Shown here one piece after another: positions 54,430 through 62,447 of a stretch of 64,000 nt of DNA (position 1 is the first letter of the stretch; each line of letters starts with the position of its first letter). The position numbers were made by a program, and so were the translations under genes. Under the pieces are notes generated by a model. The model ran no database searches. It was not told where the DNA came from and was given only the letters and a program-made list of their open reading frames with translations. The stretch covers positions 8,041,501-8,105,500 of the forward strand of contig NZ_CP109444.1 in the NCBI RefSeq assembly GCF_036227225.1, written 5' to 3'. Origin of the DNA: Streptomyces sp. NBC_01478 (lineage in GTDB: Bacteria > Actinomycetota > Actinomycetes > Streptomycetales > Streptomycetaceae).

Positions 54430-55866
54430 CTAGACACGGCTGGTCACTTCGGGGGCCGTCGCGGACTCGGTGTCCGTGGCGGCCCCTTTCGTCAACGCCG
54501 TCAGCAGCACGAACGTCAGCCCGCCGACCGCCCCCGACAGCAGGAAACTGCAGTCCACCCCGCCGGTGAGCGACAGCAGCGGACCCTCGTACGACGGCAG
54601 GGACACGGCGAGCAGTCCGACGCCCGCGCCCACCGCCCAGGAGACCGCGGCCGGGATGTTCCAGCCCGCCCGGAACCAGTAGATCCCGCCCCTGGCACGG
54701 CGGTTGAAGACCTGCAAGGCATCCGCGTCGTACATCCCCCGGCACCGCACGAACCCGATGAGCGTGATGACCGCCCACGGCGTCCCGATCGCCGTCAGGA
54801 GCAGCACGAAGGACGTCATCGCCGACTGCGCGTTCCAGGCGTAGTGCCCGACGAAGACGCACACCGTGGCGACGATCGCGACCGTGCAGGTGGCCCGGGC
54901 CCGGGAGGCGCGCGGCAGGATCGCGTCCAGGTCGAGGCCCATGGAGTAGAGCATCAGCCCGGCGTTGCCCACCGACCCCGCCGAGGCGGCGAGCAGCAGC
55001 GGGACCAGGTACCAGGTGGGCGACGCGGACACCAGCGGGCCCGCGTAGTCGAGGGCCGCCCGCGCCCCGAACGCCGTGAACGTGCCGAAGAGTTGGGGGA
55101 CGAGGAGACCGGCGGTCAGGCCGAGCCAGGTCGCGTGCAGGATCGTGCGGGAGGAGTGGCGGGCCGGGGAGATGTAGCGCGTGTAGTCGCCGAGGAGGGT
55201 GATGAACGCGATCGGCCCGGACAGTCCCGCCGCCACCGTCGCGAGGCACCACGTCGGCCAGAACCCGCCCAGCAGATAGCCGCCCGCCCCCGGCAGCGCG
55301 CCGGTCGTGAAGTGCGGGGCGTACGCGGCCACGCCCAGGATCAGCAGCGCGGTCATGCCGACCGAGAGCACCCGGGACATCGCGAGCAGCACGCGGTAGC
55401 CGTAGACCGCGCCCGCGACGGTCGCCCCGGCGAGCAGCGCGTACACGACGGCGTACGACGCCCCGCCCGTCGGCAGCCCGAACAGCCGGTGCAGCACGCC
55501 CACCATCACATCGCCGCCGATCCACACGGTCAGCGCGGTGTAGCCGAGGGCGAGGAGCAGCCCCACGACCGAGCCGACCAGCCGGCCCCGCACCCCGAAC
55601 TGGGCGCCGGACGACGTCGACAGGTTGGTGGCGGTGCGCAGGGAGACCAGGGCGAGCGGGGCCGTGAACAGCGTCCCGACCACCGTGCCCGCCACGATCG
55701 AGCTCACCGACGCCCACCAGCCGAGGCCGAACGACGGCGGCAGCCAGCCGAAGATGATTACGCCGAGGCAGAGGTTGGAGCCGAGCAGGATCGACACGAG
55801 GTCGCGTGGACCGCTGGTGCGTTCCGCGTCGGGGATGGTGTCGACTCCGCGTTGTTCGATCGGCAT
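54430..55866 (-). CDS. NCS1 family permease (cytosine/purine/hydantoin type)
   Basis: A 478-residue transporter with about 12 helices. Markers of the NCS1/CodB branch are LVSILLGSNLCLGVIIFGWL, TNLSTSSGAQFGVRG, GDYTRYISPARHSSR and WNIPAAVSWAVGAGVGLLAV. NCS1 members import nucleobases, hydantoins or allantoin with Na+ or H+. It is divergent from the urease-like operon across 117 bases holding two similar TetR-like operators, so it probably imports a substrate or precursor of that pathway. ATG 55866 with GAGAGGG upstream. Its 3' end faces ilvE, three bases apart. Confidence 0.88.
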   Translation of the reverse strand: MPIEQRGVDTIPDAERTSGPRDLVSILLGSNLCLGVIIFGWLPPSFGLGWWASVSSIVAGTVVGTLFTAPLALVSLRTATNLSTSSGAQFGVRGRLVGSVVGLLLALGYTALTVWIGGDVMVGVLHRLFGLPTGGASYAVVYALLAGATVAGAVYGYRVLLAMSRVLSVGMTALLILGVAAYAPHFTTGALPGAGGYLLGGFWPTWCLATVAAGLSGPIAFITLLGDYTRYISPARHSSRTILHATWLGLTAGLLVPQLFGTFTAFGARAALDYAGPLVSASPTWYLVPLLLAASAGSVGNAGLMLYSMGLDLDAILPRASRARATCTVAIVATVCVFVGHYAWNAQSAMTSFVLLLTAIGTPWAVITLIGFVRCRGMYDADALQVFNRRARGGIYWFRAGWNIPAAVSWAVGAGVGLLAVSLPSYEGPLLSLTGGVDCSFLLSGAVGGLTFVLLTALTKGAATDTESATAPEVTSRV

Positions 55867-55883
55867 GGAAGGCCCTCTCGTTC

Positions 55884-55970
55884 TTAGAGTGACGTTCAAT
55901 GTGGGCCGAGCAGTGCTGGCGCGTCAAGCATTCCCATGATGGGTTTTACCGTTTAGAGTGATGCTCTAAA
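55884..55970. promoter_or_regulatory. two operator-like sites in the permease/urease divergent promoter
   Basis: TTTAGAG-TGATG-CTCTAAA at 55952-55970 is a perfect 7+7 palindrome that runs into the ureAB ribosome site. TTAGAGTGACGTTCAA at 55884-55899, beside the permease start, matches the same pattern with an imperfect right arm. Sharing of one motif by both promoters suggests co-repression, most simply by the TetR encoded at the end of the urease operon. Confidence 0.65.
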
Positions 55971-55983
55971 GGAGGGATACGGG

Positions 55984-56667
55984 ATGAGGCTGACCCCCAC
56001 GGAACGCGACCGGCTGCTGCTGTTCTCGGCCGCCGAACTGGCCCGCGCCCGCAAGGCGCGCGGCCTGCGGCTCAACGTGCCGGAGGCCACCGCGCTCATC
56101 GCGGACACGGTGTGCGAGGCGGCCCGGGACGGGCGCCGACTGGCCGAGGCCGTCGAGCGCGCCCGCTCCGTGCTCGGCCCCGACGACGTGCTGCCGGGTG
56201 TCGCCGATGTCGTCACCGAGGTCCATGTCGAGGCGGTCTTCGACGACGGTTCCCGGCTCGCGATCGTCTCCGACCCCATCGGCGGGGGAGCGCTCGCGGA
56301 CCGCGCCCCCGGCGCCCTGCTCCCGGGGCCCCCGCACGCCGAGCCCGAGGCCGTCGTCCGCGTCACGGTCACCAACACCGCGACCGTCCCCGTCTCCGTG
56401 ACCTCCCACTTCCACTTCTTCGAGGCCAACCCGCGCCTCGACTTCCCCCGGGCCGAGGCCTACGGCATGCGGCTCGCCGTCCCCGCCGGATCCTCCGTCC
56501 GCTTCGGGCCGGGCGAGAGCGCCGAGGTCGGCCTGCTGCCGATCGGCGGCGAGCGGATCGCCATCGGTTTCGCCGGGCTCGTCGACGGCCCGCTGGACGC
56601 GCCGGGCGCGAAGGAAGAAGCCCTGCGCCGGGCAACTGCCTGCGGTTACCTGGGAGTCGAGCAGTGA
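55984..56667 (+). CDS. ureA: fused urease gamma-beta subunit
   Basis: A 227-residue fusion. Residues 1-100 are the gamma subunit (RLTPTERDRLLLFSAAELAR, RARSVLGPDDVLPGVADVV, VEAVFDDGSRLAIVSDPI), residues about 105-200 the beta subunit (VTNTATVPVSVTSHFHFFEA, MRLAVPAGSSVRFGPGES). Gamma-beta fusions are known in Helicobacter and in some actinobacteria. They form the scaffold around the nickel-bearing alpha subunit. ATG 55984 with AAAGGAGGG upstream. The stop overlaps the ureC start by four bases. No ureD, E, F or G genes lie in this window. Confidence 0.92.
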   Translation: MRLTPTERDRLLLFSAAELARARKARGLRLNVPEATALIADTVCEAARDGRRLAEAVERARSVLGPDDVLPGVADVVTEVHVEAVFDDGSRLAIVSDPIGGGALADRAPGALLPGPPHAEPEAVVRVTVTNTATVPVSVTSHFHFFEANPRLDFPRAEAYGMRLAVPAGSSVRFGPGESAEVGLLPIGGERIAIGFAGLVDGPLDAPGAKEEALRRATACGYLGVEQ

Positions 56668-58337
56668 ACCCGTACGAGTACGCCGCCACCCACGGCCCCC
56701 GCGCCGGCGACCGCGTCCGCCTCGGCGACTCGGGTCTGACCATCCGCGTGGAGTCCGACTCGCAGCGCTACGGCGACGAGTTCCTCGCCGGGTTCGGCAA
56801 GACGGCCCGCGACGGACTGCACCTCAAGGCCGCCGCCGTGCGCGAGACCTGCGATGTGGTCGTCAGCAATGTCGTCGTGATCGACGCCGTGCAGGGCATC
56901 CGCAAGGTGTCCATCGGGATCAGGGAAGGGCGGATCTGCTCCATCGGGCGGGCCGGGAACCCCGACACCCTCGACGGGGTCGACGTCGTCGTCGGCACCG
57001 GTACCTCGATCGTCTCCGGCGAGGGGCTCATCGCCACCGCCGGTGCCGTCGACACCCATGTGCACCTGCTCTCGCCGCGCATCATGGAGGCCTCCCTCGC
57101 CTCCGGGGTGACCACGATCATCGGCCAGGAGTTCGGCCCGGTGTGGGGCGTCGGCGTCAACTCGCCCTGGGCGCTGCGCCACGCGTTCAACGCCTTCGAC
57201 GCCTGGCCGGTCAACATCGGCTTCCTGGGCCGGGGTTCGTCGTCCGACGCCGCCCCCCTGGTCGAGGCGCTGGCCGAGGGCGGGGCCTCCGGCTTCAAGG
57301 TGCACGAGGACATGGGCGCCCACACCCGCGCGCTGGACACCGCGTTGCGGGTCGCCGAGGAGCACGACGTCCAAGTCGCCCTGCACAGCGACGGGTTGAA
57401 CGAGTGCCTGTCGGTGGAGGACACCCTGCGCGTCCTGGAGGGCCGGACGATCCACGCCTTCCACATCGAGGGCTGCGGCGGCGGACACGTGCCGAATGTC
57501 CTGAAGATGGCGGGAGTTCCGAATGTCATCGGCTCCTCCACCAACCCCACCCTCCCCTTCGGCCGGGACGCGGTCGCCGAGCACTACGGCATGATCGTCT
57601 CCGTCCACGACCTGAAGACCGACCTGCCCGGCGACGCCGCGATGGCCCGCGACCGGATCCGCGCCGGGACGATGGGCGCCGAGGACGTGCTGCACGACCT
57701 GGGCGCGATCGGCATCACCTCGTCCGACGCGCAGGGCATGGGCAGAGCGGGTGAGACCGTCCGCCGTACGTTCGCCATGGCCGGGAAGATGAAGGCCGAA
57801 CTCGGCGCCCCGGACGTCGGCCACGACAACGAACGCGTCCTGCGCTACATCGCCAAGCTGACCGTCAACCCCGCGATCGCGCACGGGCTTTCGCACGAGG
57901 TGGGATCCATCGAGGTCGGCAAGCTCGCCGACCTCGTGCTGTGGCGGCCCGAGTACTTCGGCGCGAAACCGCAGCTCGTCCTGAAGTCCGGGTTCCCGGC
58001 GTACGGCGTGGTCGGCGACCCCAACGCGGCGACCGACACCTGCGAACCCCTCGTCCTGGGACCGCAGTTCGGCGCGCACGGCAGCACGCCCGCCGACCTC
58101 TCCGTGGCCTTCGTCGCGCAGGCGGCCCTGGACCAGGGCAACGACGCGATGCCAACTCGCCGCCGCAGGGTGGCAGTTCGCGGCACGCGTGGCATCGGAC
58201 CCGCCGACCTGCGCCTCAACTCCCGTACCGGAGCGGTCGACGTCGACCAGCGCACCGGCCTGGTCACCCTCGACGGCGAACCGCTGCGCTCCGAGCCCGC
58301 CGACTCGGTCTCCCTCAACCGCCTGTACTTCCTGTAG
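56664..58337 (+). CDS. ureC: divergent urease alpha subunit (amidohydrolase, nickel)
   Basis: A 557-residue alpha-subunit homologue. Nickel ligands are kept: His132 and His134 (DTHVHLL), carbamylated Lys212 (GFKVHED), HSD and FHIEGCGGGH histidines and Asp in TSSDAQGMG. The catalytic His315 of the mobile flap is kept, but the neighbouring flap Cys is Val and the next His is Asp (SVHDL instead of CHHL). The pocket loop GGGTGPAAGTHATT of standard urease is replaced by GQEFGPVWGVGVNS, and SDTLNES by SDGLNEC. So the metal site looks functional while substrate recognition is altered; ordinary urease activity is not assured. GTG start coupled to ureAB. Confidence 0.87.
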   Translation: MNPYEYAATHGPRAGDRVRLGDSGLTIRVESDSQRYGDEFLAGFGKTARDGLHLKAAAVRETCDVVVSNVVVIDAVQGIRKVSIGIREGRICSIGRAGNPDTLDGVDVVVGTGTSIVSGEGLIATAGAVDTHVHLLSPRIMEASLASGVTTIIGQEFGPVWGVGVNSPWALRHAFNAFDAWPVNIGFLGRGSSSDAAPLVEALAEGGASGFKVHEDMGAHTRALDTALRVAEEHDVQVALHSDGLNECLSVEDTLRVLEGRTIHAFHIEGCGGGHVPNVLKMAGVPNVIGSSTNPTLPFGRDAVAEHYGMIVSVHDLKTDLPGDAAMARDRIRAGTMGAEDVLHDLGAIGITSSDAQGMGRAGETVRRTFAMAGKMKAELGAPDVGHDNERVLRYIAKLTVNPAIAHGLSHEVGSIEVGKLADLVLWRPEYFGAKPQLVLKSGFPAYGVVGDPNAATDTCEPLVLGPQFGAHGSTPADLSVAFVAQAALDQGNDAMPTRRRRVAVRGTRGIGPADLRLNSRTGAVDVDQRTGLVTLDGEPLRSEPADSVSLNRLYFL

Positions 58338-58361
58338 TACGCAGCCGACTTAGGACTTCTG

Positions 58362-59378
58362 ATGAGCTTCCGTATGCCCCCCGAATGGGCCCCGCACGAG
58401 CGCACCTGGATGGCCTGGCCGGGACCCAACCCGACCTTCACCAACGCCGAGGAACTGGCCGAGGCCCGTACCGCCTGGGCGGCCGTCGCCCGCGCCGTGC
58501 GCCGCTTCGAACCGGTGACGGTGGTGCACGGGCCGGGGCAGGGCGCGTCGGCGCGCGAGCTGCTCGGTCCGGACGTCGACCTGGTCGAGCGCGAGCTGGA
58601 CGACGCGTGGATGCGGGACATCGGCCCCACGTTCGTCACCGACGGCTCTCGACTGGCCGCCGTGGACTGGACGTTCAACGGCTGGGGCGGCCAGGACTGG
58701 GCCCGCTGGGAGCACGACTCCAAGATCGCCCGCCATGTCGCCGACCTCGCCGGAGTGCCGGCGCTCAGCAGCACCCTCGTCAACGAGGGCGGCGCGATCC
58801 ACGTCGACGGCGAGGGCACCGTCCTGCTCACCGACACGGTCCAGCTCGGCGCCGGCCGCAACCCCGGCTGGACCCGCGAGCAGGTCGAGGCGGAGATCCA
58901 CGCCAGACTCGGCACCACCAAGGCCATCTGGCTCCCGCACGGCCTGACCGGCGACTACGGCGTCTACGGCACCCAGGGCCATGTCGACATCGTCGCGGCC
59001 TTCGCCGGGCCCGGCACCGTACTGGTCCACAGCCAGCGCGACCCGGCCCACCCGGACCACGCCCGCTCCCAGGAGTACCTCGCCCTGCTGCGCGCCGAGA
59101 CCGACGCGCAGGGCCGACCCCTGGACGTCGTAGAAGTGCCTGCCCCGACCGTCCTCAAGGACGAGGACGGCCACTGGGTCGACTACTCCTACATCAACCA
59201 CTACCTCTGCAACGGCGGGGTCGTGCTCTGCGCCTTCGACGACCCGGGCGACGAGATCGCGGCCGGGATCTTCCGGCGCCTCTTCCCGGAGCGGACGGTG
59301 ACGCCGGTGGACGCCCGTACGATCTTCGCGGGCGGTGGCGGTATCCACTGCATCACCCAGCAGCAGCCGAAGATCTAG
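58362..59378 (+). CDS. aguA: agmatine deiminase-like enzyme (porphyromonas-type PAD family)
   Basis: A 338-residue guanidino-modifying enzyme. Catalytic Cys330 is in GGGGIHCITQQQP; the other active-site motifs are WMRDIGPTFV, VNEGGAIHVDGEG and GHVDIVAAFAG (His-x-Asp). Agmatine deiminase converts agmatine to N-carbamoylputrescine and ammonia. It starts 24 bases after ureC and is followed after 11 bases by tetR, so it is in the urease-like operon. Its product is an N-substituted urea, which is notable beside a urease with an altered pocket. Slightly shorter than plant and Pseudomonas AguA. Confidence 0.88.
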   Translation: MSFRMPPEWAPHERTWMAWPGPNPTFTNAEELAEARTAWAAVARAVRRFEPVTVVHGPGQGASARELLGPDVDLVERELDDAWMRDIGPTFVTDGSRLAAVDWTFNGWGGQDWARWEHDSKIARHVADLAGVPALSSTLVNEGGAIHVDGEGTVLLTDTVQLGAGRNPGWTREQVEAEIHARLGTTKAIWLPHGLTGDYGVYGTQGHVDIVAAFAGPGTVLVHSQRDPAHPDHARSQEYLALLRAETDAQGRPLDVVEVPAPTVLKDEDGHWVDYSYINHYLCNGGVVLCAFDDPGDEIAAGIFRRLFPERTVTPVDARTIFAGGGGIHCITQQQPKI

Positions 59379-59389
59379 GGAGTCGGACG

Positions 59390-59995
59390 ATGGCCGGTGC
59401 GCGGAAGAACGCGCCGCCGCGCGAGGACGTGCTCGCCGCAGCCATGGGCATGATCGCCGAACGCGGTCTGGAGAAACTCACCATGGCGGCGCTCGGCCGC
59501 GAGGTCGGCATGAGCAGCGGCCATCTCCTCTACTACTTCCACTCCAAGGACGAACTGCTCCTCCAGGCCCTGGAGTGGAGCGAGGGCAGGCTCGGCGCCG
59601 AGCGGGGGCGGCTCCTCACCCGCACCGCCACCGCCCGCGAGCGCGTCGAGGCGTACGTGGATCTCTACGTCCCCGAAGGCCACCGCGACCCGCACTGGAC
59701 GCTGTGGCTGGAGGTCTGGAACCGCTCGCAGAACGCCGACGCCGCCGCCCGTGACCGGCAGGCCGCCATCGAGGGCGTCTGGCACCGCGACCTGGTCGCG
59801 CTGATCGCGGAAGGGGTGTCACGCGGGGAGTTCCGGGCCGTGGACCCGGACCGTTTCGCCGCCCGCTTCCGCGCCCTCCTCGACGGCTTCTCCATCCATG
59901 TGGCGATCGGGCTGCGGGGCACGGACCGGGCGCAAGTGCTGGCCCATGTGCGGGAGTTCATCGCCGACTCGCTGCTCGCGCGCCGACCGAGTTGA
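59390..59995 (+). CDS. TetR family regulator of the urease-like operon
   Basis: A 201-residue repressor with a clear helix-turn-helix (MIAERGLEKLTMAALGREVG, MSSGHLLYYFHSKDELLLQA) and a BetI-like C-terminal domain (DLYVPEGHRDPHWTLWLEVW). Last gene of the operon. It is the only regulator beside the permease/ureAB divergent promoter with its two palindromic sites, so it probably controls both transcripts. Start at ATG 59390 with GGGAGTC seven bases upstream. Ligand unknown; a polyamine or ureide is plausible. Confidence 0.87.
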   Translation: MAGARKNAPPREDVLAAAMGMIAERGLEKLTMAALGREVGMSSGHLLYYFHSKDELLLQALEWSEGRLGAERGRLLTRTATARERVEAYVDLYVPEGHRDPHWTLWLEVWNRSQNADAAARDRQAAIEGVWHRDLVALIAEGVSRGEFRAVDPDRFAARFRALLDGFSIHVAIGLRGTDRAQVLAHVREFIADSLLARRPS

Positions 59996-60043
59996 TCAAC
60001 CGGCTGTTCGCATCATGAGACGGACGGTGAGCACGGAGGTGGG

Positions 60044-60112
60044 GTGTGCCAGACTACCCCCGTGTTCTCGTTCGCCACGATTATTGGCAGCAGGCGCGCC
60101 GGTCCGCAGTGA
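60044..60112 (+). CDS. candidate cimA leader peptide with Ile-Ile codons
   Basis: A 22-codon ORF (CQTTPVFSFATIIGSRRAGP and Q after the start) from GTG 60044, which follows GGAGGTGG. An internal GTG at 60062 gives a 16-residue version. It contains two consecutive ATT codons, very rare in this genome, and ends 56 bases before a terminator hairpin. The product suits isoleucine sensing for citramalate synthase. The ribosome-site spacing is short, and overlapping frames exist, so the exact leader is provisional. Confidence 0.5.
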   Translation: MCQTTPVFSFATIIGSRRAGPQ

Positions 60113-60113
60113 C

Positions 60114-60193
60114 CGCCTCGTACGACCAGGTACGGGCGGCCACCGTCGTCACTCGACCCGCGCGCAGACCTCTCGCACCCGCGAGGGGTTTTT
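60114..60193 (+). promoter_or_regulatory. candidate transcription attenuator of cimA
   Basis: After the leader stop, a hairpin forms from CCGCC..GTAC with GTAC.GGCGG (60114-60140). Then a terminator: CCTCTCG (60169-60175), six-base loop, CGAGGGG (60182-60188) and five Ts. The layout copies the ilvB attenuator upstream of another branched-chain gene in this window. Confidence 0.6.
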
Positions 60194-60305
60194 CGCTTTT
60201 CTGGCCCACCTTCAGCCGGGAAAGCAGTGCGAGGGATCATTGAGGGACGGTGGAGCCGGTCATTCCGGTACAGACCGAGATTCAGATCCTCAGGAGCCAG
60301 ACACC

Positions 60306-61910
60306 ATGACGGAAACCAGCGCACTCGACGACGCGTTCCACGTCTTCGACACGACCCTGCGTGACGGCGCGCAGCGGGAGGGCATCAACCTCACCGTCGC
60401 GGACAAGCTGGCCATCGCACGGCACCTGGACGACTTCGGCGTCGGCTTCATCGAGGGCGGCTGGCCCGGGGCCAACCCGCGGGACACCGAGTTCTTCGCC
60501 CGCGCCCGGCAGGAGATCGACTTCAAGCACGCGCAGCTCGTCGCGTTCGGCGCCACCCGCCGGGCGGGCGCGAAGGCGAGCGAGGACCCGCAGGTCAAGG
60601 CGCTTCTGGACTCCGGCGCCGACGTCATCACCCTGGTCGCGAAGTCCCACGACCGGCATGTCGAGCTGGCCCTGCGCACCACCCTGGACGAGAACCTGGA
60701 GATGGTCCGCGACACCGTCTCCCACCTGGCCGCCCAGGGCCGCCGCGTCTTCGTCGACTGCGAGCACTTCTTCGACGGCTACCGCGCCAACCCCGAGTAC
60801 GCCAAGGCCGTCGTCCGTACGGCGTCCGAGGCGGGCGCGTCCGTCGTGATCCTGTGCGACACCAACGGCGGGATGCTCCCGGCGCAGGTACAGGCGGTCG
60901 TCTCCACGGTCCTCGCCGACACCGGCGCCCGGCTCGGCATCCACACCCAGGACGACACCGGGTGCGCGGTCGCCAACACCCTCGCCGCCGTCGACGCGGG
61001 CGCGACCCACGTCCAGTGCACGGCGAACGGCTACGGCGAGCGCGTCGGCAACGCCAACCTCTTCCCCGTCGTCGCCGCGCTGGAGCTGAAGTACGGCAAG
61101 AAGGTCCTGCCCGACGGCAAGCTGCGTGAGATGACCCGCATCTCGCACGCGATCGCCGAGGTCGTGAACCTCACCCCGTCCACGCACCAGCCCTACGTAG
61201 GAGTCTCGGCCTTCGCGCACAAGGCGGGCCTGCACGCCTCCGCGATCAAGGTCGACCCGGACCTGTACCAGCACATCGACCCCGAGCAGGTCGGCAACAC
61301 CATGCGGATGCTGGTCTCCGACATGGCGGGCCGCGCGTCCATCGAGCTCAAGGGCAAGGAACTCGGCGTCGACATCAGCGGCGACCGCGAACTGGTCGGC
61401 CGGGTCGTCGAGCGCGTGAAGGAGCGCGAGCTCAGGGGCTACACGTACGAGGCGGCAGACGCGTCGTTCGAACTCCTCCTCCGGGCCGAGGCGGAGGGCA
61501 AGGCCCGCTCCTACTTCGAGGTCGAGTCCTGGCGCGCGATCGTCGAGGACCGCCCCGACGGCAGCCACGCCAACGAGGCCACGGTCAAGCTCTTCGCCAA
61601 GGGCGAGCGCATCGTCGCCACCGCCGAGGGCAACGGCCCGGTCCACGCCCTCGACAGTGCCCTGCGCGTCGCCCTGGAGAAGATCTACCCGCAGCTCGCC
61701 AAGCTGGAGCTGGTCGACTACAAGGTCCGCATCCTGGAGGGCAAGCACGGCACGTCCTCCACGACCCGCGTCCTGATCGCCACGTCCGACGGTTCGGCGG
61801 AGTGGTCCACGGTCGGCGTCGCGGAGAACGTCATCGCCGCGTCGTGGCAGGCGCTGGCCGACGCGTACACCTACGGCCTCCTCCGGGCCGGCGTCGAGCC
61901 CGCGAAGTAG
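60306..61910 (+). CDS. cimA: (R)-citramalate synthase
   Basis: A 534-residue HMGL-type acyltransferase that condenses acetyl-CoA and pyruvate to citramalate, the threonine-independent entry to isoleucine. It fits the CimA/TIGR00977 type rather than isopropylmalate synthase: FDTTLRDGAQREGINLTVAD, FIEGGWPGANPRDTEFF, CDTNGGMLPAQV, the metal pair HTQDDTGCAVANTLAAVDAG, then GERVGNANLFPVVAALELKY and the C-terminal LeuA regulatory domain from about residue 390. The AHKAGLHASAIKVDPDLYQH motif is kept. ATG 60306. Preceded by a candidate isoleucine attenuator. Confidence 0.9.
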   Translation: MTETSALDDAFHVFDTTLRDGAQREGINLTVADKLAIARHLDDFGVGFIEGGWPGANPRDTEFFARARQEIDFKHAQLVAFGATRRAGAKASEDPQVKALLDSGADVITLVAKSHDRHVELALRTTLDENLEMVRDTVSHLAAQGRRVFVDCEHFFDGYRANPEYAKAVVRTASEAGASVVILCDTNGGMLPAQVQAVVSTVLADTGARLGIHTQDDTGCAVANTLAAVDAGATHVQCTANGYGERVGNANLFPVVAALELKYGKKVLPDGKLREMTRISHAIAEVVNLTPSTHQPYVGVSAFAHKAGLHASAIKVDPDLYQHIDPEQVGNTMRMLVSDMAGRASIELKGKELGVDISGDRELVGRVVERVKERELRGYTYEAADASFELLLRAEAEGKARSYFEVESWRAIVEDRPDGSHANEATVKLFAKGERIVATAEGNGPVHALDSALRVALEKIYPQLAKLELVDYKVRILEGKHGTSSTTRVLIATSDGSAEWSTVGVAENVIAASWQALADAYTYGLLRAGVEPAK

Positions 61911-61928
61911 ACCGCCCTGTAGCCGCCC

Positions 61929-62447
61929 TCAGCACGAGCTCTCGGCGAGCTTCTCGAACTCGCCGAGGCTCATGGCCTTCCCGTCGGCCCAGGTCTGGCC
62001 GGGCTTCAGCGCGGTGATCTGCTCGGTGGTGAACTCCACGATCCCGTTGTACGAGTCGCCGGTGATGTAGTGCCCGAAGACGAACGTGTACGTGTGCTTC
62101 GGCAGGAGCCGCTGCTCGCCCCGGTGCCGTGCCCGCCAGGCCGCCGGCGGCGAGAACAGCGGGAACTCCGCGTCCCCGCTCAACTTCTCCTTCCGCACGT
62201 CCCACCCGGTGGTGACCGGCCCGTCCTCGGCGGCGACGGCCCACCCGTCGAGCGACGGCGACTGATAACTGTCGTCCCCGCACGGCCGGACGAGCGCCCA
62301 CGCCACCCCGTCCGCCCCGACCCGCACCCCGGCCAACGGCAGATCGACGGCCGCACACCCACTGAGCAGCAGACCCCCCGCCACCACACCCACGACCGCC
62401 GCCGCCGTCCGTCGAGCCCGCGTCCTCGCCGTCCCCCGGGTCAGCAC
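61929..62447 (-). CDS. lipoprotein paralogue 3
   Basis: A 172-residue lipoprotein, third of a tandem trio. Signal peptide with lipobox LLSGC (Cys31). The mature part shares with its two neighbours the blocks FPLFSPPAAW and LKPGQTWADGKAMSLGEF, and a C-terminal Cys (final residue) that probably pairs with another Cys such as the one in VRPCGDD. GTG 62447 overlaps the stop of the upstream paralogue in the string GTGCTGA. Family unknown to me. Confidence 0.8.
   Translation of the reverse strand: MLTRGTARTRARRTAAAVVGVVAGGLLLSGCAAVDLPLAGVRVGADGVAWALVRPCGDDSYQSPSLDGWAVAAEDGPVTTGWDVRKEKLSGDAEFPLFSPPAAWRARHRGEQRLLPKHTYTFVFGHYITGDSYNGIVEFTTEQITALKPGQTWADGKAMSLGEFEKLAESSC

Noticed and set aside
60046..60243. 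65-codon ORF starting VPDYPRVLV as cimA leader
   Set aside because: Although it contains Val-Leu-Val, it runs through the terminator without a stop, so it cannot act as a leader peptide; the frame with Ile-Ile and an early stop fits better.
60306..61910. leuA (2-isopropylmalate synthase)
   Set aside because: The sequence follows the CimA pattern (FIEGGWPGANPRD) rather than LeuA, and the candidate leader codes for Ile and not Leu.
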